In this document: positions 18,523 through 29,845 of the stretch, piece by piece
Position numbering within the stretch: the first letter of the stretch is position 1
Layout: every line of letters starts with the position of its first letter
From: Candidatus Hodarchaeota archaeon
Lineage (GTDB): Archaea > Asgardarchaeota > Heimdallarchaeia > Hodarchaeales > Hodarchaeaceae
Direction of reading: 5' to 3'
DNA: 53,048 nucleotides
NCBI GenBank assembly: GCA_016839815.1
Contig: JAEOTM010000089.1
Location: 1 to 53,048 of the forward strand
Made by a program: the position numbers and the translations under genes
Notes under the pieces: generated by a model
The model's database searches: none
What the model saw: the letters and a program-made list of their open reading frames with translations, nothing else
What the model was told of the DNA's origin: nothing

Positions 18523-19800
18523 ATGATTGACATAAAAGTTTTCCGTGAAAATCCAGAAATAATCCGTGAATCAGAAAAAAAACGATTCAAGGATGTTTCA
18601 CGCGTAGATAAAGTAATTAAACTAGATGAACAATGGAGAAAACTCTTACAGAAGGTAAATGATCTTCGTAAAGAACGTAATACGATTAGTCGGCAGATCG
18701 GTCCGCTTAAGAAAAAAGGGGAAGATATTACTTCTCTTACAAAACGAGTGAATAAAATTAAAACTGAAATTGTTAAAAATGAGAAGAAAAGTAATAAAAT
18801 TCTCGCAGAACGAGATAATCATCGATACGTTATCGGAAATATTCTGCTACCTGGAGTTCCAGTTGCTGAAAATGAAGAAGGGGATGAAACCCTTCGTACC
18901 TGGGGTATGAAACCAAACTTTAGATTTCCGATAAAGGGTCACACTGACCTTGTAGAAGCACTTAATGGAGCAGAACTAAGTAAAGCTGCTGAAGTAAGTG
19001 GATCACGGACATATTATCTAAAAAATCAACTTGTTTTTCTGAATCTTGCTTTAATTCAGTATGCATTACAAACTCTGACAGATAAAGGATTTACTCCATT
19101 CTGGACTCCGCCGTTTCTTCGGAGAGATGTCATGGAAGGAGCAAGTGAATTGTCAGATTTTGAGGAGCAGTTATATCATGATTCAAACGAAAATGTTTTT
19201 TTCATTGCTACCTCAGAACAGACACTTGCTGCATTACATAAAGATGAGCTAATTGACATCGATACTTTGCCTCGTAAATATTGTGGGATCTCGCAATGTT
19301 ACAGGAGAGAAGCAGGTTCACACGGAAAAGATACTAAAGGTATTTTTAGAGTCCATCATTTTGAGAAAGTGGAGCAATTTATTTTTGCGCATCCTGAATC
19401 TTCAGAAGAAATGCATGAGACGATGATTCAAAATGCTGAATTCCTCTTCCAGGGCTTAAAACTTCCTTACCGAATAGTAAATATCGCCTCAGGAGAACTC
19501 AACGCTAATGCAGCGAAGAAATACGATTTAGAAGCGTGGTTCCCTGCCCAAAATACTTACAGAGAATTAGTTTCATGTTCAAATGTAACAGACTACCAAG
19601 CTAGGAAATTAAATGTCACCACAGGTAAAGCTGGTGGTGAAAAAACCTTTGTTCATACATTGAATTCTACAGCTATCGCGACCGAAAGAACAATATGCGC
19701 AATTTTGGAAAATTATCAGCAGGAAGATGGATCGGTTACTATCCCTGAAGTATTACGGCCATATATGAATGGTCAAGAATCAATAAAAGTGGAAAAATAA
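18523..19800 (+). CDS. serS: Seryl-tRNA synthetase
   Basis: 425 residues. The N-terminal long antiparallel coiled-coil arm (about residues 25-105: LRKERNTISRQIGPLKKKG...) grips tRNA-Ser. The class II catalytic core has motif 2 with the loop YRREAGSHGKDTKGIFRVHHF and motif 3 near the end (LNSTAIATERTICAILENYQ). The TSEQTLAAL segment is the serine-binding TxE loop. The sequence is the standard SerRS type, not the rare methanogen form. It charges tRNA-Ser (and tRNA-Sec where present) with serine in the cytosol. It stands alone with its own promoter. Confidence 0.96.
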   Translation: MIDIKVFRENPEIIRESEKKRFKDVSRVDKVIKLDEQWRKLLQKVNDLRKERNTISRQIGPLKKKGEDITSLTKRVNKIKTEIVKNEKKSNKILAERDNHRYVIGNILLPGVPVAENEEGDETLRTWGMKPNFRFPIKGHTDLVEALNGAELSKAAEVSGSRTYYLKNQLVFLNLALIQYALQTLTDKGFTPFWTPPFLRRDVMEGASELSDFEEQLYHDSNENVFFIATSEQTLAALHKDELIDIDTLPRKYCGISQCYRREAGSHGKDTKGIFRVHHFEKVEQFIFAHPESSEEMHETMIQNAEFLFQGLKLPYRIVNIASGELNANAAKKYDLEAWFPAQNTYRELVSCSNVTDYQARKLNVTTGKAGGEKTFVHTLNSTAIATERTICAILENYQQEDGSVTIPEVLRPYMNGQESIKVEK

Positions 19801-19957
19801 CCTCATCTCAAATATTAGCAATCCTATCTCATTAATATATTCTAGAGCTTCGAAACTTCTCTTAGCTAGAGTGGTACAATTTGCATTTCGCCAAGAATTG
19901 TATCAGAAAGCCTCTTATAGCTTAATGAATATTACTTTTCCCTAGGTGAGATATATA

Positions 19958-20281
19958 TTGAGTTTTGAGGATTCAGAGGATGAAGCAGCTTTAAAAAATC
20001 GAAAAATGCCGACCATTACCTCATTTCCCTCTCCTGTAGAACCCTGTGAATTAACCCCCACAGAACAACGAGTTTATCTCCAATTATCTCTTGAGTTTAG
20101 TCTTATCTTAGATGATGCTCCTAGTTTCCAGATGGGAGCATACCAGTGGAATCTAATTCTTCCAATTCGTTTACAAACCTTTGCTTTAACAACGGAAGCA
20201 TGGGAAAAATTGTCAGCGCTTGGTGATAACTCGGAGGAGCTGCAAGCACAATTAGCGGATTTAGTCGAACAACATAATTAA
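19958..20281 (+). CDS. Small conserved-looking protein of unknown function
   Basis: 107 residues from TTG at 19958. This start is preferred because AGGTGAG (19944-19950) sits 7 nt upstream; the in-frame GTG at 19946 is part of that ribosome-binding site. The protein is soluble and acidic, with a Pro-rich N-terminal stretch (TITSFPSPVEPCELTP) and helices (TEQRVYLQLSLEFSLIL, EELQAQLADLVEQH). No family recognised. It converges with the PAC2-family gene, with only 3 nt between the two stop codons. Confidence 0.6.
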   Translation: MSFEDSEDEAALKNRKMPTITSFPSPVEPCELTPTEQRVYLQLSLEFSLILDDAPSFQMGAYQWNLILPIRLQTFALTTEAWEKLSALGDNSEELQAQLADLVEQHN

Positions 20282-20284
20282 GCA

Positions 20285-21073
20285 TCAAATATAGGTTTTG
20301 TCCAATTTCCCAGGTTGTTTCTCGTCATCGACAGCAGCGGTAGCTTGGCCTCTCATCGAAAGAGCTAACTGCTCTATCTTTTCAGCTTGAGCTAAAATTG
20401 GTTCAATTCCGACGCTCAGTGTTGGAATTAATTGATTTAAAACCTCAATAATTCGCGCTGCTGTTCTAATTTCTGGGTAATGCTGTCTTACTTCTCCTAA
20501 AAGGACAATTACTTCGGATTTATTGAACCATCCTTCATTCAGCAAGACTGCACTCAATCCTTTAATCACACCATGATTTAGAGGGGGAATCTGTTTCGAG
20601 TCCAAAATTGATCTACAAGATTCAGTTGTTCCAACTCCAAAAATCTTCATGGGTAAGTGTTGGGGAGAGTGCGCTTGTTCACTCATAAAACCTTCAATAG
20701 ATACTATCCGACTTATTTCTTTTTCTTTTGCCCAGTTAAAGATCTTTCTTCCAATTTCACGAGTTATTGGTGCATACTGGGGAATTTCTGAAGCCAAAAG
20801 CGCTATTTTAGCATCTTCATTTTTGTTTGCGTAGATTCGAATGGGAAACTTAGGCCTATTGAAATACACCATACATACAGAAGGGAGTTGACTACTGTCT
20901 CCAACAGCCACTTGATCATAATTCCAGTGCTCTGGTCGTCCACCTGATTCAAGAATTATGTTTGCTACTATTAGAGCTAAGCTACTTGTGGAAGGGAAAC
21001 ACTCGATTAAGGTTCCTCCCGATAGATCCACATCTGCAATGTCACGGATTTCAAAGTCATGTACAGATTGCAT
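20285..21073 (-). CDS. PAC2-family (proteasome assembly chaperone-like) protein
   Basis: 262 residues. The PAC2 family is recognisable from the N-terminal region GGTLIECFPSTSSLALIVANIIL, the segment VSIEGFMSEQAHSPQHLPMKIFGVGTT, and NHGVIKGLSAVLLNEG followed by VIVLLGEVRQHYPEIRTAARIIEVLNQLI. Archaeal members include PbaA/PbaB, chaperones for 20S proteasome assembly. The last residues are KTYI: a penultimate tyrosine resembles the HbYX tail with which PbaB and proteasomal ATPases dock on the alpha ring, although threonine replaces the hydrophobic residue. The gene lies just downstream of CDC48 on the same strand, which supports a proteasome-related job. Many PAC2 proteins in archaea remain uncharacterised, so the exact role is inferred. 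Confidence 0.82.
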   Translation of the reverse strand: MQSVHDFEIRDIADVDLSGGTLIECFPSTSSLALIVANIILESGGRPEHWNYDQVAVGDSSQLPSVCMVYFNRPKFPIRIYANKNEDAKIALLASEIPQYAPITREIGRKIFNWAKEKEISRIVSIEGFMSEQAHSPQHLPMKIFGVGTTESCRSILDSKQIPPLNHGVIKGLSAVLLNEGWFNKSEVIVLLGEVRQHYPEIRTAARIIEVLNQLIPTLSVGIEPILAQAEKIEQLALSMRGQATAAVDDEKQPGKLDKTYI

Positions 21074-21152
21074 ACCTTACCTAATGAGGACAAGCCTCTA
21101 AAAAACCTTTACTTAAGAAGAGAAAAAAAGAAAATGGGGAGAGATTCGTTCT

Positions 21153-23396
<2,244 letters not shown>

Positions 23397-23816
23397 TTAG
23401 TTAATATCTACCCTAGTTTTAGGTTTTTTGTTTGCATACGGTGCTTTAACTACAAGAATTCCTGCTTTAAGGTGTGCATTCACTTTTTCTGGGTCAATGG
23501 GTTCCCTAAAATGAAAATGATTTTTATAGTCCTTATCTAAGTCCTCATTCTTGGCATTCAACCACAATCCATCAGGTGTAACTTCCAAGTGGATGTCTTC
23601 TTTCGAGATTCCTGGTATTTCAAAGGTGATTGTGAAAGCCTCATCGTTTTTTTCAACTTCAGGTCTTCCACTATATTCAAAATTGCTGAATCCGCGTGAT
23701 TTGTGGAGAATCGGATATTTTCGTCCAGGATAACCTTGTAGAAAGATTTTAAATGGATCAAATCCACAAGAAAAGTGATATTCCTTGTCTTTTCGTTCGT
23801 TGTCTTTATTATTCAT
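23397..23816 (-). CDS. Hsp20/alpha-crystallin small heat-shock protein
   Basis: 139 residues from the ATG at 23816, preferred because AAGGAAG lies 7 nt upstream; in-frame ATGs at 23822 and 23837 fit the site less well. An N-terminal variable arm (residues 1 to about 50) is followed by the alpha-crystallin domain (EAFTITFEIPGISKEDIHLEVTP) and the signature A-x-LKAGILVVKAP. It ends with a TRVDIN tail, which contains the V-x-I motif that links dimers into oligomers. It is an ATP-independent holdase that keeps unfolding proteins soluble for refolding or degradation, here probably by the neighbouring CDC48 system. The upstream inverted repeat around its TATA box (see separate entry) suggests tight transcriptional control. 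Confidence 0.92.
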   Translation of the reverse strand: MNNKDNERKDKEYHFSCGFDPFKIFLQGYPGRKYPILHKSRGFSNFEYSGRPEVEKNDEAFTITFEIPGISKEDIHLEVTPDGLWLNAKNEDLDKDYKNHFHFREPIDPEKVNAHLKAGILVVKAPYANKKPKTRVDIN

Positions 23817-23875
23817 GTTCATTCTTCCTTTAAACATTTGTTTAAGCTTTAAAACTTTTTTTTTGTTTGATTTAT

Positions 23876-23917
23876 TTTATTCACATATAGTATATATATT
23901 TATCGAATGTGAATAAA
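23876..23917 (-). promoter_or_regulatory. hsp20 promoter: TATA box inside an 11-bp inverted repeat operator
   Basis: TTTATTCACAT (23876-23886) and its exact reverse complement ATGTGAATAAA (23907-23917) flank a 20-bp spacer. On the minus strand the spacer reads as a TATA element (AAATATATATA). The start codon of hsp20 is about 70 nt downstream. A protein binding both arms would sit across the TBP site, so a repressor or heat-shock regulator operator is inferred. Two extra half-sites (TATTCACA) lie at 23973-23980 and 24071-24078. Confidence 0.6.
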
Positions 23918-24105
23918 TATACTAACAACAGTTTACTTGAATATTTAACGTAAAACAGGGTAGAATTTCCTATATTCACATTTTATAAATATTCTTCTTC
24001 TCCTAGTTGATACAAAAGCAATTTTGATGAATTAAAACCCATTATACCTCCCCTCCTCACAGGAAAAATATATTCACAATAGAATCAAATATTTATCTCA
24101 AGTGT

Positions 24106-25854
24106 TCATTTAACAAACGTCAATACATTCTGGTAAAAGAACCAGCCTAACAATGTGACCACAACTAGACCGATAAAATCAAGAATTATTCCTAATTTAA
24201 ATATCTCTTTTACCTGAAAATATCCGGTACTATAAGCTACCATTGTTGGAGGTGTACCAACTATTATTGCGAAGTCTACACTTGCAACAATAGCTACAAC
24301 GAGTGCAGTTAAAACGGGATCAATCCCTAACGTGACACCTAAAGGAATAACTATTGGAACGAGAATACTAGCGGATGCTGTATTACTAGCGATTCCAGTA
24401 AGAAAGAGACTAAGAAAACCCAAAAAGACGAGAATCAGAAATGGATGTATACCTTTTAGAAAACCTAACTGCAGTGCAACCCAATCTGCAAGACCAGTTT
24501 TTAAAATGATTGCTCCTAAAGTTAATCCACCTCCAAATGTTAGTAATGCATTCCAATTTATTCTCGTTAAATCTTCTTGCAATAAGTATCCAAAGGAATA
24601 CAAAAGAATCACTCCAATTACTGCAATTATTCCTGCATGAATTCCATGGAATTGTTCCATTAACCATAAACAAAAAACTAGAATAAAAACCAGTAAAACA
24701 ATGATTTGGTCTTTACTTAAGTCATGGAATTCCCTCTTTCTATTTATACTCTTTAATTTCGCAATCTTCATTGCTTCATCTGAAATTGAAGGTTTAAGCC
24801 GAAACCAAAGATAGAAAAACGTAATAGGTAAGAGTAAAGCTAGAACAGGTAACCCAAAGATGAACCATTCAAGAAACGATATTGTAATCCCATTAGATTT
24901 TTGTAATAAATCCACAGCAATATAGTTCGGGGGGGTACCTATCAAAGAACCTATTCCTCCAATTGTTGCTGCATAAGCAATCCCTAAAATCATCATTTTC
25001 CGAAAGTTCAAATATTCTTCATCTAGATATTCCAATAAACTAAGACTAAGGGGAATGAAGATCGCTACTGCTGCTGTGTTTGACATAAACATGGAAAAAA
25101 TTGCACTAAGAACCATCATGGAAAATACAATGAGTTTAGTGTTTGCTGGTACAAAAGAAAGAATTGTAACAGATAGAAGAGTGTCCAATTTTACTCGTTT
25201 CATCGCTTCGGCCATAAGAAACCCAGCAAAAAATAACACGATTATTGGACTAAAAAATAATGATAAAGATCCAGTAGCTGTATCAATATTGAAGATTACA
25301 ATGACGACAGGAACAAGTAAAGCACTTGTTGACAACGGAACGACTTCCGTCATCCACAAAAACGATACTGCAAGCAATAACCCGAGAGCAATATCTGAAT
25401 ATTTAATAATTTGAAATTCAAATAGCAGTTCATGGTTAATGATCTCTTTCGCAGAGAATTTCTCCCTGAAATTAGCTTTTGATATTGAAGCAAAAAAATC
25501 ATTTATTTTAAAATCCTCTGTATCATTTAATGTATTCATAAGGGAGATTCTAAAAATGATTTTATTACCAATTTCTCCAGAGTAGGATTCAAACCAGTTC
25601 ACTGTAATTTGATAGTTATTAGTGGTATTAGAGATTGATAGGGGTGTTTCTGGTTCATTAATACTAGAATTTAGTTTAAATGAGAAATTAATTTGAACTC
25701 TCGTATTATCTCGCTGATAGGTTACATTAACCTGATATACACCATCACTCATTGTTGGTGGAGCAATGAAATAGCCTAGCAAAAATAGTAATAAAGCAAA
25801 TGATACAAACATAACTTTTTTTTGAGAAATTTTGTTCTCTGGGATATCTGCCAT
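24106..25854 (-). CDS. DASS/SLC13-family (CitT/ArsB superfamily) anion transporter with extracytoplasmic N-terminal domain
   Basis: 582 residues from the ATG at 25854; a TTG just before it is in frame, but the ATG is spaced better from AGGTC. The two inverted halves each show the family signature: SNTAAVAIFIPL with GSLIGTPPN, and SNTASASILVPIVIP with GTPPTMVAY. These SNT motifs form the Na+ and carboxylate sites in VcINDY-like proteins. Likely substrates are dicarboxylates, citrate or sulfate, with Na+. Unusually, after a first helix (residues about 14-32) there is a beta-rich stretch of about 115 residues with several N-x-S/T sequons, probably outside the cell, before the transport core begins near residue 150. 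The gene is downstream of nothing on its strand and upstream of hsp20. Confidence 0.88.
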   Translation of the reverse strand: MADIPENKISQKKVMFVSFALLLFLLGYFIAPPTMSDGVYQVNVTYQRDNTRVQINFSFKLNSSINEPETPLSISNTTNNYQITVNWFESYSGEIGNKIIFRISLMNTLNDTEDFKINDFFASISKANFREKFSAKEIINHELLFEFQIIKYSDIALGLLLAVSFLWMTEVVPLSTSALLVPVVIVIFNIDTATGSLSLFFSPIIVLFFAGFLMAEAMKRVKLDTLLSVTILSFVPANTKLIVFSMMVLSAIFSMFMSNTAAVAIFIPLSLSLLEYLDEEYLNFRKMMILGIAYAATIGGIGSLIGTPPNYIAVDLLQKSNGITISFLEWFIFGLPVLALLLPITFFYLWFRLKPSISDEAMKIAKLKSINRKREFHDLSKDQIIVLLVFILVFCLWLMEQFHGIHAGIIAVIGVILLYSFGYLLQEDLTRINWNALLTFGGGLTLGAIILKTGLADWVALQLGFLKGIHPFLILVFLGFLSLFLTGIASNTASASILVPIVIPLGVTLGIDPVLTALVVAIVASVDFAIIVGTPPTMVAYSTGYFQVKEIFKLGIILDFIGLVVVTLLGWFFYQNVLTFVK

Positions 25855-26065
25855 CAAATCTGACCTTGTGAACTCATTTATCCCTTACATTTAAAATTTT
25901 CTCGTGAAATGCAATGTAGCTAGTTGAGTAATAATCAACCGTGCTCAAGAAAAAGGAAAGTTTTGCTTTACCAACAAAATTGACCTAGATTTTCTTTTTG
26001 AATTATCCTAAGTAATCATAAAGAATCTTAACTTATTGATTTACACCTAAGATAGAGGCTTAAAA

Positions 26066-27079
26066 TTGGTTTCAGAAACTTTAACTAAGCGTCCACTTCA
26101 TTTACGGAAAGATTTTGACCAAATCGTGGCTTTACTTGAATTAGTATTTGCTGAAGAGATTGAAGCCCGCGGAATGGACATAAGAGCCGAGTTATTAACT
26201 TACAAGAGATTTCTCCCTCTATTCAAGATATTAGGCCTATTTTCAAAGATGTTTCGGTATCCTTTGGTTGGATTTGTCTTTGAAACGAAGGATAAACAGA
26301 TAATTGCTTCCACTAATACTAGTTCAATTGCTAATAGATGGGAAATTGCCATGGTGGCTACACACCCTGATTATAGAAGGCGAGGATTAGCTAAAGAACT
26401 TGTTTCTGACGCTATCGCCTTTGTCAAGGAAAAAAGGGGTAGAATGTGTTCATTAGAAGTAATCGCAGATAACACTCCAGCATATAATCTTTATCGAGAT
26501 TTAGGATTTATTCATTATGATAGTATAGCTGAAATGAAATTAGCTCCAGATCAGTGGCCAGAGATAACGAATGCAAACCTCCCAGAAAAATACTCGATTA
26601 CTCCGTTGAAGCGGAATAATAAAACTGATTCTCAACGATATGAATTGAAGATCAAAGAAACCCCAAACGAAGTTCAAGACTTTGTACCCATTGACAAGAA
26701 AATTTATAAAACCTCCAAACTGAAAAAATTGCTACGTCCATTAATGATTCGTCTTGTTTCGCTTGATGTTACTTCGTGGACGATTTATTCTCAAGAAGAG
26801 CTAGTAGGTACTATTTTTGTTGAATTTAACAAATCTGGTAAGAATCCCCATCGTATTGATCTTGTAATTGATCCCGAACATCAACAATTTCTAACTAAAC
26901 CAATGATACTCTTTGCTCTCTCAAAAATTAATGAGTCCAACATCCTAGATCAGAATGTATTAATTACCAGTAGAAGTACCAATTCCGAAGTGATGAATAT
27001 TTTAAAGGAGCTTGGATTTACAATTATCGAAAATAATCACAAGCTTGGACTAAATCTTGAGTCTGGCTATTATTGGTAG
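26066..27079 (+). CDS. Double GNAT-fold N-acetyltransferase
   Basis: 337 residues from TTG at 26066, with GAGG 7 nt upstream. The N-terminal half has the acetyl-CoA signature VATHPDYRRRGLAKELV (motif A, R/Q-x-x-G-x-A) and the motif B region LEVIADNTPAYNLYRDLGFIHY, so it is probably catalytic. The C-terminal half (about residues 190-330) has a GNAT-like order (WTIYSQEELVGTIFVEF, RIDLVIDPEHQQFL, NSEVMNILKELGFTIIE) but lacks the glycine-rich acetyl-CoA loop, so it is a degenerate second copy, as in mycothiol synthase-like and other tandem GNATs. Substrate unknown (amine, peptide N-terminus or small molecule). No operon partner: the next gene converges. Confidence 0.8.
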   Translation: MVSETLTKRPLHLRKDFDQIVALLELVFAEEIEARGMDIRAELLTYKRFLPLFKILGLFSKMFRYPLVGFVFETKDKQIIASTNTSSIANRWEIAMVATHPDYRRRGLAKELVSDAIAFVKEKRGRMCSLEVIADNTPAYNLYRDLGFIHYDSIAEMKLAPDQWPEITNANLPEKYSITPLKRNNKTDSQRYELKIKETPNEVQDFVPIDKKIYKTSKLKKLLRPLMIRLVSLDVTSWTIYSQEELVGTIFVEFNKSGKNPHRIDLVIDPEHQQFLTKPMILFALSKINESNILDQNVLITSRSTNSEVMNILKELGFTIIENNHKLGLNLESGYYW

Positions 27080-27100
27080 TTAAAATTTTCTTTTGTTTAT

Positions 27101-27928
27101 TTAAGAATTGTTTTGAAGAAATTGGATCCAATTCTTAATAGATCTTTCCTTCCTCTCTTGTCTGTCTTGATAATAGTAGTCGGGAAAATCAGGATCAGCT
27201 GCTATTTCTTCAAGAGTTTTCCCATTTTCGAGTTTCATTCTGATAAAAGCAATTGAATTAAGGAAAAATTCATTGATTTCCTGTAGATCTTGAATTGTTG
27301 CAACAGGTCCATGTCCGCTGACAACAATCTCTGGTTTTAAATTAATTAGATCTTCTATGGCTTTTTGCCATACAAGAATATTGCATGATTCATCTGCTCC
27401 ATATGGTCCACTCTTATTAAAAACAAGATCACCTGCAATTAAAGTTTTAGTATCCACTTGCCAAAGATAGGTACTTCCTGTGGTATGACCGTCTACTTGG
27501 ATTAATTCCAAAGATTTTGGTCCAAATAACTGCAATCGGTTTTCAAAACAAATGGTAGGATTCGTAAACTGAAGCTTCTTAATTTCATAACCCTCGTTTT
27601 CCCACTCTTTACGTTCTTCTTCATCAATTTTTGCCCAGTATCCCTCCTGAAATCCTTTCATCATAGTTCTAATGTCAGAACAGGCAATTATTGGGACATC
27701 AGAAAACACTTGATTTCCGAAAATGTGATCAGAATGATGATGTGTTAAGATTAACCCGTTTACTGGTTTTTCGAAATATTCTTCGATATCTGTTCTCCAC
27801 TCTGAGGCCAATTTCCAGCTTTTTGTGGAATCCACAACAAAGACCTTCTCTCCTAAGTTAATGGCAACACTATTCCCAAATCCAACATCAGTCCAAATAA
27901 TATGATCTCCAATGGTATTATACTTCAT
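27101..27928 (-). CDS. Metallo-beta-lactamase-fold hydrolase
   Basis: 275 residues from the ATG at 27928, preceded by AGGAG at about 10 nt; an upstream in-frame ATG at 27967 would add 13 residues but lacks a site. Metal-binding motifs are complete: THHHSDH, DGHTTGS, AGDLVF and VSGHGPV. This is the standard two-zinc arrangement of glyoxalase II-like and related MBL hydrolases. A C-terminal helical tail (EEIAADPDFPDYYYQDRQERK) is similar to the extension of the SoxH/quinoprotein-relay-like group. Hydrolase activity on an ester or thioester is inferred; the substrate is unknown. It diverges from the tRNA-binding OB gene across 65 nt. Confidence 0.83.
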   Translation of the reverse strand: MKYNTIGDHIIWTDVGFGNSVAINLGEKVFVVDSTKSWKLASEWRTDIEEYFEKPVNGLILTHHHSDHIFGNQVFSDVPIIACSDIRTMMKGFQEGYWAKIDEEERKEWENEGYEIKKLQFTNPTICFENRLQLFGPKSLELIQVDGHTTGSTYLWQVDTKTLIAGDLVFNKSGPYGADESCNILVWQKAIEDLINLKPEIVVSGHGPVATIQDLQEINEFFLNSIAFIRMKLENGKTLEEIAADPDFPDYYYQDRQERKERSIKNWIQFLQNNS

Positions 27929-27993
27929 TTCTATTTTTCTCCTACAGAGATTGGTCATCATCTTCATAAATTCATTTTATTCCGATTTGAAAT

Positions 27994-28356
27994 ATGAAGC
28001 AATTCGATCCTGCTCCAATTAAATCAGAAATAACTATAGAGGATATAAATAAAATTGATATTCGTGTTGGCAAAATCAACAAAGTTGAGGATATCCCAAA
28101 ATCTAAGAATATCATGAGACTTACAGTAGATTTTGGTGATCATATTCGCATTATTTTAGCAGGAATTAAACAGGAACGGAAAAACCCAAAAGAAGTTGAA
28201 GGAAAACAAGCACTCTTTGTCGTAAACCTCAAACCACGCAAAATGATGGGAGAAATATCAGAAGGAATGCTTTTTGATCTTGGCTACTCTGACAAAATCG
28301 CTCCAGTATTAGCTATCCCTGAAGTAGATGTTCCTAATGGAACAAGAGCAGAATGA
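27994..28356 (+). CDS. tRNA-binding OB-fold domain protein (CsaA/Trbp111/MetRS-C-like)
   Basis: 120 residues, a single OB fold. The family motifs IDIRVGKINKVEDIPKSKNIMRLTVDFG and NLKPRKMMGEISEGMLF match the tRNA-binding domain shared by the MetRS C-terminus, EMAP II, Arc1p and CsaA. It probably binds tRNA structure non-specifically and may act as a trans-acting cofactor of methionyl- or other tRNA synthetases, or as a CsaA-like chaperone. No ribosome-binding site is visible at the ATG, so the mRNA may be leaderless. Confidence 0.87.
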   Translation: MKQFDPAPIKSEITIEDINKIDIRVGKINKVEDIPKSKNIMRLTVDFGDHIRIILAGIKQERKNPKEVEGKQALFVVNLKPRKMMGEISEGMLFDLGYSDKIAPVLAIPEVDVPNGTRAE

Positions 28357-28375
28357 GACTAATCCTACTTTCTAA

Positions 28376-29494
28376 TCATTTTTCTAAGACAATTTTGACA
28401 ATATCTGCATCATGCAAAACATGACGTAGACCTACTTTCTGACCAGGAAACCTTGCGGAAGTCCCCCATACGTTAGCAAATCGAAAATCATTTTTAAATC
28501 GTCGATGAAGCTTTAGACAAATATCCTCAACAGTTACGCCTCTGGAAACAATCATAGGATCATCTAGATCAGCTTTCTCTCCAGGTTTCCGGAGGTATAT
28601 ACGCATGAGACCAACTTTCTCAACTATAATCTCCTTTAACTTATCCAATCCCTTACCTAATTCAGCGGAGATTGGAACAATTTTTCTGCCGATTTGTTTT
28701 TCAAGACGAGGTAGTTTTTCATCATTAACCAAATCCATTTTGTTAACAACAATCAATGAAGGAATGTATCTGCGATTATCAGCTACGACATCAATAATTT
28801 GATCAATTGTCAAATTAGGATCATTCGGAAGATACACATCTGCATTTAGAATCCTATATGTCCGAAACACGTTCGCAATTTCATCATCTGAAAGGCCATA
28901 ACGGAAACCTGAAATATTGATTCCCCCAAAATTACGTCTAATAACTTTAATCCGAGAAACCTTCTGATCTAATCGAATATTTGCTTTCCATAGTTCATCT
29001 AAAATTTTTGTAAGATGATCAGGTCGACGAACATCAAGTAAGATAACAATTAGATTAGCATTTCTAACTGCTGCAAATACTTCCCGCCCTCGTCCTTTAC
29101 CAGAGGCACCACCCTCAATAATTCCAGGTAGGTCGATAATCTGGATACGAGCACCTTTAAATTTCCCATCATATTCCATCATACCTGGAATAGCATCAAG
29201 AGTAGTGAAATCATAAGCCGCCACTTTACTTTCTTTATTAGTAATTGCATTAAGTAAGGTCGACTTACCTACAGATGGAAATCCCAGAAGAATAACCGTT
29301 GCATCTCCATGTTTCTTAATCGAAAAACCTGAACCTTTTCTCTTTGATTTCATTGCTCGATCTACAAGTTCGGATCGAAGTTGTGCAATCTGTGCTTTAA
29401 GTGTCCCGAAGTGCGCCTGAGTTGCTTTATTGTATTGCATCTTTGCTAATTCAGCTTCTTTTTCGGCAATACGTTCTTCGATTTTTTCAGACAT
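28376..29494 (-). CDS. DRG/Rbg-family GTPase (Obg superfamily)
   Basis: 372 residues. After an N-terminal helix-turn-helix segment (residues 1-55) come G1 GFPSVGKST, a G2 threonine in YDFTTLDA, G3 DLPGIIEG, G4 NKMD and a G5-like ISAE. An insertion between the G motifs matches the DRG S5D2-like region (IRLDQKVSRIKVIRRNFGGINISG). The C-terminal TGS-like domain (MRIYLRKPG...SRGVTVEDICLKLH...VWGTSARFPGQKVGLRHVLHDADIVKI) completes the fold. DRG proteins are conserved in archaea and eukaryotes and act at the ribosome during elongation stress. The gene stands alone, converging with the tRNA-binding protein gene. Confidence 0.94.
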   Translation of the reverse strand: MSEKIEERIAEKEAELAKMQYNKATQAHFGTLKAQIAQLRSELVDRAMKSKRKGSGFSIKKHGDATVILLGFPSVGKSTLLNAITNKESKVAAYDFTTLDAIPGMMEYDGKFKGARIQIIDLPGIIEGGASGKGRGREVFAAVRNANLIVILLDVRRPDHLTKILDELWKANIRLDQKVSRIKVIRRNFGGINISGFRYGLSDDEIANVFRTYRILNADVYLPNDPNLTIDQIIDVVADNRRYIPSLIVVNKMDLVNDEKLPRLEKQIGRKIVPISAELGKGLDKLKEIIVEKVGLMRIYLRKPGEKADLDDPMIVSRGVTVEDICLKLHRRFKNDFRFANVWGTSARFPGQKVGLRHVLHDADIVKIVLEK

Positions 29495-29845
29495 TAAGAA
29501 TTCAACTCAGGATATGTTAGATGACGTTAGCAAATTTGAGTTTTGATGATTTTAAAATGCTAGGTTGGATTAAGATCCATTTAAAGTCAATTTAGAAGGA
29601 ATTAATGAAACTTTCAATATTTTTCAAGATTATTATGGGTCGCAAAAGTGTCGTTTGACGATGTCGAAATCTCTTTTTTATCCAGAAATTTGTGTTTTTT
29701 AATCTCTATGAAGATAGAAATTATAAAACACCGCTAGCGAATTTTGAAGTCTTTATATGAAATCAATCAAATATACAAAATACGTATGTCAGAGGTATAG
29801 ATCATATTGTAGTAAGTAAAAATCTGATTGAATAGGAGAATTTAA
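29495..29845. other. Intergenic region between divergent DRG and histidine-kinase genes
   Basis: 351 nt with no convincing gene or RNA on either strand. For the kinase (+): a TATA-like CTTTATATGA at 29751-29760, and TAGGAG about 7 nt before its ATG. For the DRG gene (-): a TATA-like TTTTAAAA near 29549-29556. A short palindrome TCGTTTGACGA lies near 29652-29662. No tRNA, repeat or attachment site was found. Confidence 0.5.

Noticed and set aside
24332..24640. Plus-strand frame of 102 codons inside the DASS transporter
   Set aside because: Antisense to a strongly supported membrane protein gene; basic, low-quality composition.
25055..25414. Plus-strand frame of 119 codons inside the DASS transporter
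   Set aside because: Same reason; the minus-strand frame has family motifs.
29640..29670. TCGTTTGACGA short palindrome upstream of the kinase
   Set aside because: Four-base arms are too short to call as an operator.
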